DNA of 64,000 nucleotides from Anticarsia gemmatalis (lineage: Eukaryota; Arthropoda; Insecta; Lepidoptera; Erebidae). The notes beneath the pieces are model-generated. The model was not told the DNA's origin and ran no database searches. It saw nothing but the letters and a program-made list of their open reading frames with translations. Positions 35,622 to 47,303 of this stretch are shown piece after piece (the first letter of the stretch is position 1; each line of letters opens with the position of its first letter). The stretch spans positions 2,046,001 to 2,110,000 of the forward strand of contig NC_134766.1 of the NCBI RefSeq assembly GCF_050436995.1, in the 5' to 3' direction. Both the position numbers and the translations under genes were made by a program.

Positions 35622-35980
35622 AAACCGGCCAAGTGCGAGGCGATCTCGCGGACGTAGAGTTCAGTATCAAAAAAATGCGAAAAAAACACGTTTATTGTAT
35701 GGGGACCCCTTAATATATTTTTTTTTCTTTGTATTGTTTGTTATAGCGTTAACGGAAATACATAATTTGTGAAAATTTCAGCAACCTAGCTATTACGGTT
35801 TATGAGATACAGCCTGGTGACAGACGAACAGACAGACAGATGGATGGACAGACAACAGAGGCTAAGGGAAGGTTCATATTTGACGGAACATACGTCGCGT
35901 ATTATCGGTCGCGCAAAGCCAGAACAGACAAACGTATTTATTTTCGTATCTTTTTACTATGGCCACGGAACCTTAAAAAT
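35622..35980 (+). mobile_element. MITE with GGCCAAGTGCGAG end, in gene C promoter flank
   Basis: aaaccggccaagtgcgaggc at one end, gttatagcg-taacggaaata and (cagacaga)-rich gagatacagcctggtgacagacg inside, and acggaaccttaaaaat at the other. This order is that of a DNA-transposon relic common in moth genomes. Confidence 0.6.
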
Positions 35981-38115
35981 ATATGTACTGTAATTATGAC
36001 GTCACAATGTGTGCATGGAGTAAGCTGAATTTATATAAACAAAGGTACATTTTGAATCGCGTGTCGCATTATATGCAATTAAGTAAAGTTTATAGTAAAC
36101 GTTGTTAGTTAAATCTGAAGTTCATGTATGTTTTTCAACGGCTAGACGTTTATTATAAGATGACTAACAGTTATTGTCTTGAGTTATACGCAAACTGTAT
36201 TTTTTGCAAGCTACACTTTAGCGAAACGTTTTGTTTCAGTGGGTGGTGGGTTGTTGGTACTCGCGCGACTGTTGTCCAACAAATAGTAAGTAAAATGTAG
36301 AGAGCATTATGTGTAAGGTTTGTTTTATATTCAGAATTGAGAATATCAATGACCCGCAAGTGACGGTGAGTTGCTTAATACAGCTAATTAATTTTGGTAA
36401 TAAGTATATATAATTATTTATACAATTATTATAAATACAATTAAGATAAATCTTGCGTACCAAGACTCTTTACTAAGATCTCAGACGATAGTGCGATTTT
36501 TACGGTCAGTAGGCATAATACATAGAGGGCATGTTTTAAAAGGCTAATCGGGAAACAAACTCAAGATGTCATGATCAGCAGTGGGATACCACTACCCAAA
36601 GAAACAAACAATATAATATCAGTATATAAACGTTACATGTCCGTGTGTGTGTTGTCTCTGAAATACAGTAATCTTATCTTAATCTTTACACAATAGATAA
36701 AAAAATATATTATTATTACTGTTACCGCTACAGGTATTTTTTGCATTTTGTAGACCTACTTAGTCAAGAATACAGAACTTCTTAATTTGTATGGCAGGAA
36801 AATAAACATGTATCTCGCTTTTAATTAGGTTAATTTTATCGATTACAATATCATTGCATCGCAGTCAAGGCTTAGTGGTCGGTGCAAATTAATCGAAACA
36901 TAAGTAATGGTAAGCTTTAATCTTCAATCGCGCAATCTACAAAAACACTACAAATAATAATTTGAAAAATGTTCAACTTGACCTGAAACAATTAGGCGTC
37001 TCGTACACAAGACTACGGAAATCTCGGACATAGCATCGTGATAACTTAATGAATAAAGTGTCAGCAAATATCATTTTGAAAAAAATAAAATAAATAATCC
37101 TCCTGCTTAAGTGGTTAGATAAAGGTCACTTCACTTATCCAGATGTAGTGAAAGGGGCAAAGTTTAGAAAAAATATCAAAATATGACTGCTCTAATACCC
37201 TGCATGTTCCCAAATTATACAAGTTCACAACGCACTTAAGCGCCGGTCCTGTATAACAAAATGAATGGATGTGAATAAAGCAAGGTAAGTTTATAAGGAT
37301 AGTGGCGTTCTCTTCGAAACAAGGCGTGATTTTATGTACGTAATGTATGTATGATGTAAATTTATTTCACAGCTAATTACTCTTTTAAAATGCAAACGTG
37401 CATTGTCTAATTTGCATCAACAGTGTATTAAGATTACATTGAAAGATGAATATTAATTGTTCACTTTTATTAATAAGATATACAAATTATTATGTGTATT
37501 TACGTAAACGAGATGGCTTGAGAAAGATAATATAATAGTTTATTATGCTTGTTATTTTTACTCGTTTGAAAAACACCGCAGTAAGATATGCTCTTTTTTA
37601 TATACAACTAATTACCGCAGTAAGAATTGTTCGTGTGTTATAGCACTTTAACAAACATACAAACAACGGATACCAGCAACCAGACAAAAAACAACTATTT
37701 TTAAATCTTATCAATCTTTTTGTTTACGTTTTGTTGTGGTGTATGACCACAAGACCTTAGCTTCTAAACATAATTCATTGACAAAATAATTGAGGAACGA
37801 CTTTTGAATCTAGTCGATACTGAAACCCTAGCGGTTTTTACAGCAACGAAACGTCATATTATTTTTCTATAATAAATAAAAACTATTTATTTTTCTACCA
37901 GTTTGGAATACAAAAAAAAACGAACTTAGCAGCTGTATAATTTTAAGAAAAAACATTCATTAAGTGAACGTCACAACCGTATGTCATAAAAATGGTAAAA
38001 TTTATTCCAAAAAATAATATTTCACACAATTGCAATAGAAAATAGTTGACAATGTAACACTACGTTGTAAATTTAGAACATTTTTTAATATCTTATATTG
38101 ATCCGGTTGACCAAA
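35981..38115. other. Intergenic region between genes C and D
   Basis: Head-to-head spacer between divergently transcribed genes C (-) and D (+). AT-rich, with a decayed family-2 SINE (about 37609-37700, aacaaacatacaaacaacgg). No other gene seen; frames near 36171-36463 lack splice support. Confidence 0.45.
37609..37700 (-). repeat. Decayed family-2 SINE
   Basis: accgcagtaagaattgttcgtgtg ... aacaaacatacaaacaacgga ... accagacaaaa; A and B boxes lost. Confidence 0.45.
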
Positions 38116-41100
38116 ATGGGTAAACCTCCCTATATGTACACGGACTCTGAAACCGAAGAAACATCAGCCAGTTCAGCCTCTGAGAATGTTAAGAAGAAGA
38201 AGAAATTCTCGTGAGTTAAAAAATCATGTTAATAACGTTCCTACTGTCTTTCTGCTGGGCAAGGGTATCCTTCTGAAATAAGAAAGACACTAGACCTGAG
38301 TCCATCTCGCTGACTAAGTACCGTTTGTGGCTTCTTAAAATCCTCCAAGGACGGTTTCAAGAACTTGCAAGCATGCAAAGTTAACTTCCTTTATCTTCTT
38401 TCATTAAGTATTCCTGAATCAGGAAAATAATCTAGTAAATCTTACCTGGTCTATTGAAACTATATTAAATAACAGCGTAATTAGTGAAAAAGACCACACT
38501 TATCTTATTGTCACAAAGTTATTCTGGCTTCTACTATATCAACTAATTGCCTAGTAAACTCCTCAACAAGCTTTTTAACTATCCCATTTAAATTTAGACT
38601 CTATTTATTACTAAACAAGGTCCAGATCCCTACTCTCTACTTCAGGTTAAAAAACTATTGCAGCATCCTCAAGTATACCAACGGGAATGTGAAAAAGAAG
38701 AAATGTAAGGCGCACAGCAAGTCTGAACCTGATGACTCGGACTATAGGAACAGAAGTCGAAGTAAAGTGAAGTACAAGCTGCCTGGGATTCTGAAGCATA
38801 GTAAAGAGGAACCACCAAGAGATTGTAAGTAGATTTTAATCACTCTTCGGTTCTTAACAAGCTCTACTTACTAATATACGGTACTGTATCTGAAAGTATC
38901 ATTTTCTGCCTATTACTTGCGATGAAATTCAAGATTTAAAAGATGCAAACTTCGGGTCTTCTTTAAAGACTGAGAATAATTTAGAGATGATAGTGGACAC
39001 TAAGTGGCTTAAATAGGGGATGAATGTTTTGTTGTAAAGCCTGACTCTGACTTTCGCCTTATCTTGCCGGTCGTGAGAGTAACTGTTCCATCGGCCTGAG
39101 ATTAATGGCATAAGGAGTACCGTGAATAACTCAACTAACTAGCTGTATGCAATTAAATTGCCGATATAATTATCAAAAAAGGAGGCTTTCAATTCAACTG
39201 CTGGTTTTTTGGTATGTTTGTTACGCAACTCCTCTGCGAACTGTTAAACGATTTTCCAAATATTTTTTGTTGAACCTTTTGAGTATCTATTGATCCACAT
39301 ATATGAATTGTTCTCTCCCAGCATCTGATGAGGAAGAAGACATCGAGCCAGTCGCCAAGCCATACAGTCAGTCTCGCTACCTCGTGGGGCGTGTCCCCCG
39401 GCCGGCGGGGGCGAAGCCCGGGAGAGGCGGCGGCGTTGCTATCATCGTCAAGAAGAATGTTAGCGTGAGTATCGATAGTTTTATAAAATATCAAGAATTT
39501 GGTTTAAATAGTGCCTCAAAGAATACTGAGATAGGTAAGACGGTAAGAGAGTCGTGCGATTATTTTGTCACTATTTCCTGAAGTGCAACCCTCTGGGCAC
39601 CCACTTTTGTCAAAATAAGATTGGCATTAGGCGTAATATCTATTGATTTACTGCATCATTTATAGGACTCGGATTAGCTATACAGAATTTTGACTCAAAG
39701 ATATACTCAAAGAAACAAAATGAAAAGAAAGTAACAAAGCAGAGATTAATTTATTAATCCTAGCCTTAGTTGTGTTTATGAGTGAAGTAGCTATTTCCAC
39801 TCGAGTTAAGATATTTTAAAATGTGTTTTTTTCATCTGACATTTAGGTCCGCGATCTCCGAGACCTTTCAACCCATACGCTATTGATACGTTACCACGAA
39901 TGCGGTTTTACTTCGTAAATCTTGGGATAGGTATATAGTAGATAGCGAACATTACCGCGATTCTCTACTACTACCGACTGCCGACAACCGGCTAACAATC
40001 GAATTCCAAATGTATGACAATCCGTACAGCACCTCTAGCGGGCGTCGTATAAACTATTTCGGCAGTTCATTTTAAATGTCAAACTTTCGATACACGAAAG
40101 TACCGACCGTACAGAATCGTGCTACTGGATAATGATCGCTATCTACTATATTTTAACCAACTATCCACAACCATAACTTATACTTACAAGCTAACACCCC
40201 AACTACATTTACTCGCAAAACTGCAGATCGATCGAGCTATACTCTCGTCTCGAAGGAGCAATAAAATAAAAGGAACTAAATCGTATAGCCGGCCGTCTAA
40301 CGCAGGTTCGCCTCGGGATATAGAAAGACAGCTTAGTTCTATCCATCTATACGGTTATACGACGTTTAGTAATGCTCTTAGGGTTTGAGAATGATAATAT
40401 TTTTTCTCTTTTCTAGTTGTAGTTATAAGCTATATCTTTTTTTTTATTCTAGTTACATTACATTTAGGGAGTTTTATTTATACATAGAAATGCCAGTCCC
40501 ATTGTGACCATCACCAAAGCTAGATCTTATATTGAAGAAAATCTTAGGCGCTTTTTTAAGTCACTGTGCTAAAGTATCATCAGACTGTATTGGTCTCTAA
40601 ATTAAACTTACACGTTATGTGCGAACACAAGCTAAGACTGAATACGAGCCCATAATTCCTCTATAGCTGAGCCCTGAAAACACTAGGAGACAAATGTCCT
40701 GCGACACGTGTCGCGAGGAACGTCCGAGGAAGTTGTGTGATGTTGCCGAACTTCGTTGGGCATGTTGCGATGCTTCGATCAACATGTTATGCCTCGCTCG
40801 ACATGTTACCCATTACTTCTCGCTACGGACTTAAGTCGCGCGATGTCACTAGATATAATGCCTAGAGACATCGCGCGACTATTAAGCAAAAGAAATGATA
40901 AGTAATGAATACGCTTGACACATCTATACCTAATATTATAAAGCTGAAGAGTTTGTTTGTTTGTTTGAACGCGCTAATCTCAGAAACTACTGGTCTGATT
41001 TGAAAAACTCTATGAGTGCTAGACAGTCCATTTATCAAGGAAGGCTAAAGGCTATATATCATCACGCTTCAACCAATAGGAGCAGAGTACCTACCAGTAA

Positions 41101-44100
41101 AAAAATGTTTCAAAAACGGGGAAAAATTTCACCCATTCTCTCTTAAGTGACGCAAGCGAAGTTGCGCGGGTCAGCTAGTCGTCGGATATAACGCATTATC
41201 CATGTAGATAAGACGCATTTATTTTGGTTGAATGTATATGTTACTGTAAAAGCCCGAACGGTGGTATATCCTAAGATTTTCCGGTATAACCTAAGATTTA
41301 CCAACTCGCAATGGTAAAAGTAACTGCACGTTTGGCGCAGTGGTTTAAGCGGTCACCTCGCCGCAACAACCGTAGCGCCGCGTGTGGTGGGTTCGAATCC
41401 TACCCGGGACAAATCTTTGTGTGATGAGCACGAGAATTTGTTCTGAGCCTGGATGTTAATGTATCTATATAAGTATGTATTTAGAAGTATATAAGTATGT
41501 TTATCAGTTATTTGGTTACCATAGTACAAGCTCTGCTTAGTTTGGAATCAAATGACCGTGTGTGAGTTGTCCAATAATATTTATTTATTTATTTATTTAT
41601 TTATTTATTCAGAATATTATATTCCTCAATTATTAGAATATAATACAGTTTAATTTGCAGTATCAATGCATAGAATTAATCAAGGCATAACACGGGATGG
41701 AGTAATTATACCTTGAGGCCGTACAGCCAGGTTACTTGTATTTGATATCAACTGGTCATAATAGGCTGCTGACTACTAATTGACATGTCAAAATTTAGTC
41801 ACTGTATTGATTGTGAGATGAGAAAGATGGAAATAAAAATACTAATTAACTAGTAGGCCGCCCGCATAAAATTTGGTTATTTTGGTAAATAATGTTTTTT
41901 GGCGGTTTCCATAAAATGTAATTTACAGTCATTATCAAAAGTATGTATAATATACACTGTCAGATTGTAAATAGTACTTATTTGTAGGAAGAAAGCAATT
42001 TAATTACTGATGTTGGTTAACAAACAATACGCAGTGATTGAAAAATTAATTTGATGTGCATATCCTTTTGAAAATGTGAAAGTAGAGATTTTTTTATTAC
42101 GCCAAACTATTTCTTAGATTCCTCTCTATTCTACTAAACAAAGTGTAATATTCTTTTTCTACCTTTTTTAGAATAATCGTATAGCAGATATTATAAGGTT
42201 CCACAAAAAGTCACACCTACATAATTATTTTGCGTCCCATCCATCAAACAACTTTCCAACTAGACGATTAATATTTTCGTAAAATCCCCTGTGACAGTAA
42301 CTACTTTAAGTCCAAAAGTTGTCTTCATTAAAGAAAATATAAAGCAAAATATCTAGACTTTAAAAATACCCTTGAAAAATCTTTGCAAGACTTTCCAAAG
42401 GCGTCTTCGAGTCTTTAAAACTCCTACGATATTATATTTTACACTGATCCTTAGGTACTTTAAAAGTGCTGTAGCATTTTTCCCCACTAGTGGGACTCCC
42501 AGGGGTGGCACAACGTGATACTTATAGACAAGGGTTGCCCCGAAGGTCGGCTGCGAATAATTCACTTTTATTATGAGAAATAACAATTGATTTCTGAATA
42601 AAAGTCTCAAGGATTCTGGCTGGTGAAATATAGGAATGGTCTTTTTGTGTATGTTTTAGATAGATCTAAGTATGAAACTTATCTACTTACAAGAAGTTTA
42701 TTTATTTAGTGCGAATTGCTGTATGCCAATTTCACAATATTAAACACACATGTACAGAAAGGTGTATGGAATTTAATAAAATAAGTAAAGTGTGACATAA
42801 AATATATGTACTTCAATAGAAATACGTATAAACAATATACATACATAGTATCACGCCGTTTTTCCAAATGGGTAGGAAGTATATAAATATAAATACTGAA
42901 AAAGTGAAATGTATATTAAACAGTGAAATTATGATATGTTGGTGTGTGGCAAATAATTTTATAGTTTTTGCTATTATAAATAATTAAGTTGAACAATTTA
43001 CTCAAACCTTCACATTATTTTTTCATTGCGGGTTATCGATAACGATAACAGCAATTTTGGTTAAAAGCTATTGATTTACATTTCGTTTGTGTATGACGAA
43101 ACAAATGTTTACTTTTTATATCAGTTATGAAATCAAATAAAACAACATACAATTAATTTACGTACGATTTTTTATTTATTTTAAAATTAAACATTAAATA
43201 ACACATCTCATGAAATAAGATATACAAATATTTACTATTTCTCGAAATCTAATAACTTTTTGTATGAAATAAGTCTTTTGTCTCTGACTATCTCTATGGG
43301 AGTGAGGCATGATTGTATGTATGTTAGATATCAAAAATAAAAGTTTAACTCGTGAAGGACTTGCACCCCCGACCTCCGGGTCAGACCCACAGCCAACACC
43401 GAAACGGACCCCAGTCGGGTCTGAAGGCCCGTTTTTGACCACAAGTCTAACCCGACGCTCTGCTACTGAGCCAACGAGTCTTGTATGAGACGGGATGAAA
43501 TACAGATACGCTATGGGATAAAAGGAATGAGGGAGCAAAAAGGAGGGAGGAAAAAAGGTGGGAGGAAAAAAGTTGGGGTTCGAACTTGAGATATTTCGGA
43601 TGAAAGCTAAAAAAACGATTATAACAATTACGAATCCAAACAAAAAACTTTTTATATGAATAAGTTCTTTGGTCTTTGCCTTTCCCTTTGGGAAACAAGC
43701 GTGATTTTATGTACGCATATAAGATATCAAGAAAAAAAAATAACTCGTGAAGGACTTGCACCCCGACCTCCGGGTCAGACCCATAGCCAACACCGAAACG
43801 GACCCCAGTTGGGTCTGAAGGCCCGTTTTTGACCACAAGTCTAACCCGGCGCTCTGCTACTGAGCCAACGAGTCTTGTGTGAGACGGGATGAAATACAGA
43901 TACGCTATGGGATAAAAGGGATGAAGGAGCAAAAAGGGGGGAGGAAAAAAGGTGGGAGGAAAGAAGTTGGGGTTTGAACTTCAGATATTTCGGATGAAAG
44001 CTAAAAAAATCGATTATAACAATTACGAAACCAAATAAATTTTTTTTTATATGTATAAGTTCTTTGGTCTTTGCCTTTCCCTTTGGGAAAAAAGCGTGAT

Positions 44101-47100
44101 ATTATGTACGCATCATATCTATACTAATATTATAAAGCTGAAGAGTTTGTTTGTTTGAACGCGCTAATCTCAGGAACTACGGGTTCGATTTGAAAAATTC
44201 TTTCAGTGTTAGATAGCCTATTTATCGAGGAAGGCTATAGGGTATATATCATCACGCTACGACCAATTGGAGCAGAGTACCAGTGAAAAATGTTACAAAA
44301 ACGGGGAAAATTATGATTATCTTATGTGACGCAAGCGAAGTTGCGCGGGTCAGCTAGTCAAAAATAAAAATAAATAACTCGTGAAGGACTTGCACCTCCG
44401 ACCTCCGGGTCAGACCCATAGCCAACACCGAAACGGACCCCAGTTGGGTCTGAAGGCCCGTTTTTGACCACAAGTCTAACCCGGCGCTCTGCTACTGAGC
44501 CAACGAGTCTTGTACGAGACGGGATGAAATACAGATACGCTATGGGATAAATGGGGTGAGGGGTGCAAAAAGGGGGGAGGAAAAAAATTGGGGTTTGAAC
44601 TTGAGATATTTCGGATGAAAGCTAAAAAAACCATTATAACAATTACGAATCCAAACAAATAACTTGTTATATGAATAAGTTCTTTGGTCTTTGCCTTTCC
44701 CTATGGAAAAAAAGCTTGATTTTATGTAGGCATATGAGATATCAAAAATAAAAATAAATAACTCGTGAAGGACTTGCACCCCCGACCTCCGGGTCAGACC
44801 CATAGCCAACACCGAAACGGACCCCAGTAGGGTCTGAAGGCCCGTTTTTGACCACAAGTCTAACCCGGCGCTCTGCTACTGAGCCAACGAGTCTTGTAAG
44901 AGACGGGATGAAATACAGACACGCTATGGGATAAAAGGGATGAAGGAGCAAAAAGGAGGGAGGAAAAAAGTTGGGTTCGAACTTGAGATGTTTGGTTTGA
45001 AGAGAGGTGCGGTTCGGCTGCTTGGTTGTCTCGGTTTGGGGTGAAATAGGCTTCCAGTTTTCTTTTTGCGCTATCTTTGGCACGTTGCCATTAGTTAAGT
45101 TGAGCATTAAAGCCTCTGTATTATGTCAAATGATGTTATTAGGGCATTCCCTAATAACATCATTTGACGCATTGTCATTACAATGCGTTGTATTATTGTG
45201 TTACACTTTTCGTTTCGTATGTATTGTAAGAAGTGGTCGAATGTTTGGTTTTAACGTACCACGAAAACTTTGTGAATGTTATTTCTTGTAACGTTGGATG
45301 TGGCACCACGATAAACTTCAAGTCGTTTAGTGATGCCTTTGTTTATAAACATGTATTATATTTTTCTCATGATTCAATCAAATGTTTTAGGATTTTTTAT
45401 AATCCTTAAAACTGAAGATTTAAACATAAAGATTCACCTTTACAATTCGCAATAATTTAGAAGGTAACTTAAAAAAATCTTTTTATTTGTGTCAGCATTA
45501 ATATTCAAACAAATCGACCAAATTAAAAGCTTTTTTTAAGTTACCTACTAAATGATTGCGATTTGTAGAGTTGAATCTTTTTCTTGATGCTTAAAATTTT
45601 GGCTTTATTAAAAATAATACTGACTCGTGAAGGATTTGCACCTCCGGCCTCCGTAGTGAGACACTACACCGACACTGAAACGGTCTAGGACCTAGACCAT
45701 TTCTAAACAAACAAAGAACGGTGGAGTCTACACTATCGGCGCTCTGAACTACTGAGCTAACGAGTCGCGTATCCAACTCGATGAAATAACGATGTACTTT
45801 ATAGAAAATATTCTATTGAAAAATAACAAAAAGAGATTTCAAGGACGTAGGATTTGAAGAGACGACTCTCCGATTGAAAAACTAGTCACTCGGCTAGATA
45901 GGATTGTTGAGAGAGTGATGAAATAGGCATGTGTATGGTTCGTAGTTTTAACGTGTTTTGCAAAGATGCTTTGCTAATACAGTCACATAATATAATATTG
46001 ATTTGGTCGGATTGAAACTAGGGTGAGACTTGTTGTAAGTATATCTTAATATATAAAATTCTCGCGACTCAGTTTTCGTTACCGTACTCCTCCGAAACGG
46101 TTTGACCGATTCTCATGAAACTTTGTGAGCATATTGAGTAGGACTGAGAATCGGCCAACATCTTTTTTTCATGCCCCTTTCTTTTTTTAAATTTTTATGG
46201 CAAAACAACGTTTGCCGGGTCAGCTAGTTACAAGTATATTAAAATTTGTGTTATGTTACAAGATATTTGCAAACGAACAACTTTTTTTGAGAATGATTTC
46301 TTGAGATAGTTATAACATAATGGTGACCGCGTTTGCGTCAATGGAAAGAAACGCATAAAGCCTGAGACCAAAAAAAAAATCAAATCATTTATTCATTTAG
46401 GTCAAATATTGACAATTACGACGACAATTACGTTACAATAACTGAATCTACCACTAGCTCGGAAAAGGGGTAGAGCCTTATGAGAAGAGCTAGCAAGAAA
46501 CTCACGGCCACTCTTTTTGTGTTATATTCCTTGTTCTTTGGCTTTATTTAAATTCGTATAGCGATGTTTTCATATTATATAGTACCAAGAGTTAATAGAT
46601 TTCATAACCTACATTTTATATTAGAATATTCATGTTTTCACGTGAGCCGTGCGATAACTGTTATATTAAAGCCGTTTTATCCCTAATTTTTAAGTAGATT
46701 AGTACTTAGGTAAAGGGAAAAGTTTTCCTTTCTCGTTATCATTATAAGTTAAACTTATGATAATGATTATGTTCGGTACTAATAGGCTATTACGGAATGT
46801 TATAATTAGTAGTAAAATGTTAATTAATGTTTTAATATGATATTGTTATACAGTTTTTTTATTGACTGCTTCTGTGGCGCGGTTCGTAGTGTGCTGTACT
46901 GCTTATCATGAGGTCTTGGGCTCGATTCCCCGGGTCGCGAAAAGTGGTCTTTTATAGTTTATGTTGTAAAATTTCTCAATAGTAGCCCGGAGTTTGGTAC
47001 CGTGCCCAGTAAATGGCTAATAGTATTAATGTAATTTTATTACTTTCGTGATTGTATCTGTTCCTTTTGTCTATGCTGCCTAGTCAAATAGTCTCAGTCA

Positions 47101-47303
47101 TGCTTGAAATTTTAGTAAAAGTATTAATAACACGAAAGGACTCGTTTTAGAAATATGTACATTGTTTCTTGTCTGCGAGTAAATAAATAATAATATAATT
47201 AAAGTTTTTGTTGCAGAACATACCTCCGTCACAGATATCTACCACCAGCGCTAAAAGAACTAAGTCGTCGACCCGACGTCTCTCCAAGAAGAGGTCTTAT
47301 TGA
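38116..47303 (+). CDS. Gene D: small basic, probably nuclear protein of unknown function
   Basis: Four exons with GT-AG borders and matching phases: 38116-38210, 38646-38824, 39322-39464, 47217-47303; 504 nt, 167 aa. The start is MGKPPYMYTDSETEE in a good context (ccaaaATGG). The protein alternates acidic Ser/Glu patches (DSETEE, DSSDEEEDIE) with basic runs (KKKKKF, VKKKKCK, RRLSKKRS at the C-terminus), has no signal peptide or membrane segment, and has a Gly/Pro/Arg-rich GC-rich block in exon 3 (GRVPRPAGAKPGRGGG). These features suggest a disordered nuclear protein with possible CK2 sites. I recognise no domain. The 7.75-kb third intron is full of repeats. The link to exon 4 rests on acceptor ttgcag, phase 0 and a terminal stop in matching Lys/Arg/Ser-rich sequence; it is the least certain join. 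Confidence 0.7.
39951..40098 (+). repeat. MITE of the CGCGATTCTCTACCAC family
   Basis: attaccgcgattctctacta ... caaccggctaacaatcgaatt ... cctctagcgggcgtcgtataaactattt; the same unit as at 57883 and reversed at 33770. In gene D intron 3. Confidence 0.6.
40834..40880. repeat. Inverted repeat (14-bp perfect arms)
   Basis: AGTCGCGCGATGTC at 40834-40847 pairs with GACATCGCGCGACT at 40867-40880. Inside, after one A/A mismatch, CTAG pairs with CTAG. GC-rich stem in AT-rich intron DNA. Confidence 0.7.
40923..41178 (+). mobile_element. Non-autonomous Helitron, family A
   Basis: A|TCTATACCTAATATTATAAA ... gcgaagttgcgcgggtcagctag|T, with the terminal hairpin intact. In gene D intron 3. Confidence 0.85.
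41325..41609 (+). mobile_element. tRNA-derived SINE, family 1 (full length)
   Basis: tgcacgtttggcgcagtggt, gtgggttcgaatcctacccg, a gttatttggttaccatagtacaagc body and a long (ATTT)n tail. Confidence 0.85.
41610..43249. other. Gene D intron 3, unassigned part
   Basis: AT-rich; no exon or clear repeat found. The frame at 42353-42610 (-) has no supporting feature. Confidence 0.4.
43348..43479 (-). ncRNA. tRNA-like sequence, array unit 1
   Basis: Minus strand: ACTCGT pairs with terminal ACGAGT (acceptor-like). TGGCTCAGTAGCAGAGC gives a D arm (GCTC/GAGC) and A box, and GGGGGTGCAAGTCCTTC gives a T arm with a 7-nt loop and B box. About 75 nt replace the anticodon arm. Whether it is transcribed is unknown. 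Confidence 0.5.
43743..43873 (-). ncRNA. tRNA-like sequence, array unit 2
   Basis: Same arms as unit 1 (ACTCGT/ACGAGT, GCTC/GAGC, TGCAAGT loop); one C fewer before the T arm (gcaccccgac against gcacccccgac). Confidence 0.5.
44118..44357 (+). mobile_element. Family-A Helitron inserted in the tandem array
   Basis: A|TCTATACTAATATTATAAAG ... gcgcgggtcagctag|T, 240 bp, between the tail of unit 2 and the core of unit 3. It therefore inserted after the array had formed. Confidence 0.85.
44377..44508 (-). ncRNA. tRNA-like sequence, array unit 3
   Basis: Same acceptor-, D- and T-arm pairings as unit 1; its flank is interrupted by the Helitron. Confidence 0.5.
44761..44892 (-). ncRNA. tRNA-like sequence, array unit 4
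   Basis: Same pairings as unit 1. Last complete unit before the array decays near 44995. Confidence 0.5.
45125..45168. repeat. Perfect 20-bp hairpin with CATT loop
   Basis: Bases 45125-45144 and 45149-45168 are exact reverse complements, with a 4-nt loop (45145-45148). Lies just after the tandem array in gene D intron 3; no longer flanking repeat recognised. Confidence 0.85.
45623..45765 (-). ncRNA. Diverged fifth tRNA-like sequence
   Basis: Minus strand: ACTCGT/ACGAGT ends, TAGCTCAGTAGTTCAGAGC D arm and GGAGGTGCAAATCCTTC T arm (7-nt loop). The central insert is unlike that of units 1-4. The arms are kept while the rest differs. Confidence 0.5.
46044..46227 (+). mobile_element. Non-autonomous Helitron, family B
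   Basis: A|TCTTAATATATAAAATTCTCG ... cgtttgccgggtcagctag|T; same family as at 4614. Confidence 0.7.
46863..47045 (+). mobile_element. tRNA-derived SINE, family 3
   Basis: gcttctgtggcgcggttcgtag (A box), gggctcgattccccgggtcg (B box), then ctcaatagtagcccggagtttggtaccgtgccc. Its 3' end is 170 bp before exon 4 of gene D. Confidence 0.65.

Larger units (their letters stand above)
43250..44995 (-). repeat. Tandem array of a ~390-bp unit with a tRNA-like core (4 copies)
   Basis: tRNA-like cores start at 43348, 43743, 44377 and 44761. Spacings are 395, 634 and 384; the 634 includes a 240-bp Helitron insertion, leaving 394. Each unit also shares gagacgggatgaaatacaga, gggaggaaaaaagttggggtt and ttctttggtctttgcctttcc. 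Copies are roughly 95% alike by eye, so the array is fairly young. The overlapping minus-strand open frames are by-products of the repeat. Confidence 0.88.

Noticed and set aside
39189..39494. 101-codon minus-strand ORF over gene D exon 3
   Set aside because: Shadow of the GC-rich exon on the other strand.
43250..44995. CRISPR array
   Set aside because: Units are about 390 bp, eukaryotic context, no short repeat-spacer pattern.
43194..45107. Several 60-161-codon minus-strand ORFs with nearly the same sequence
   Set aside because: They repeat with the 390-bp tandem unit and run through the tRNA-like core; no start or codon pattern suggests a protein.
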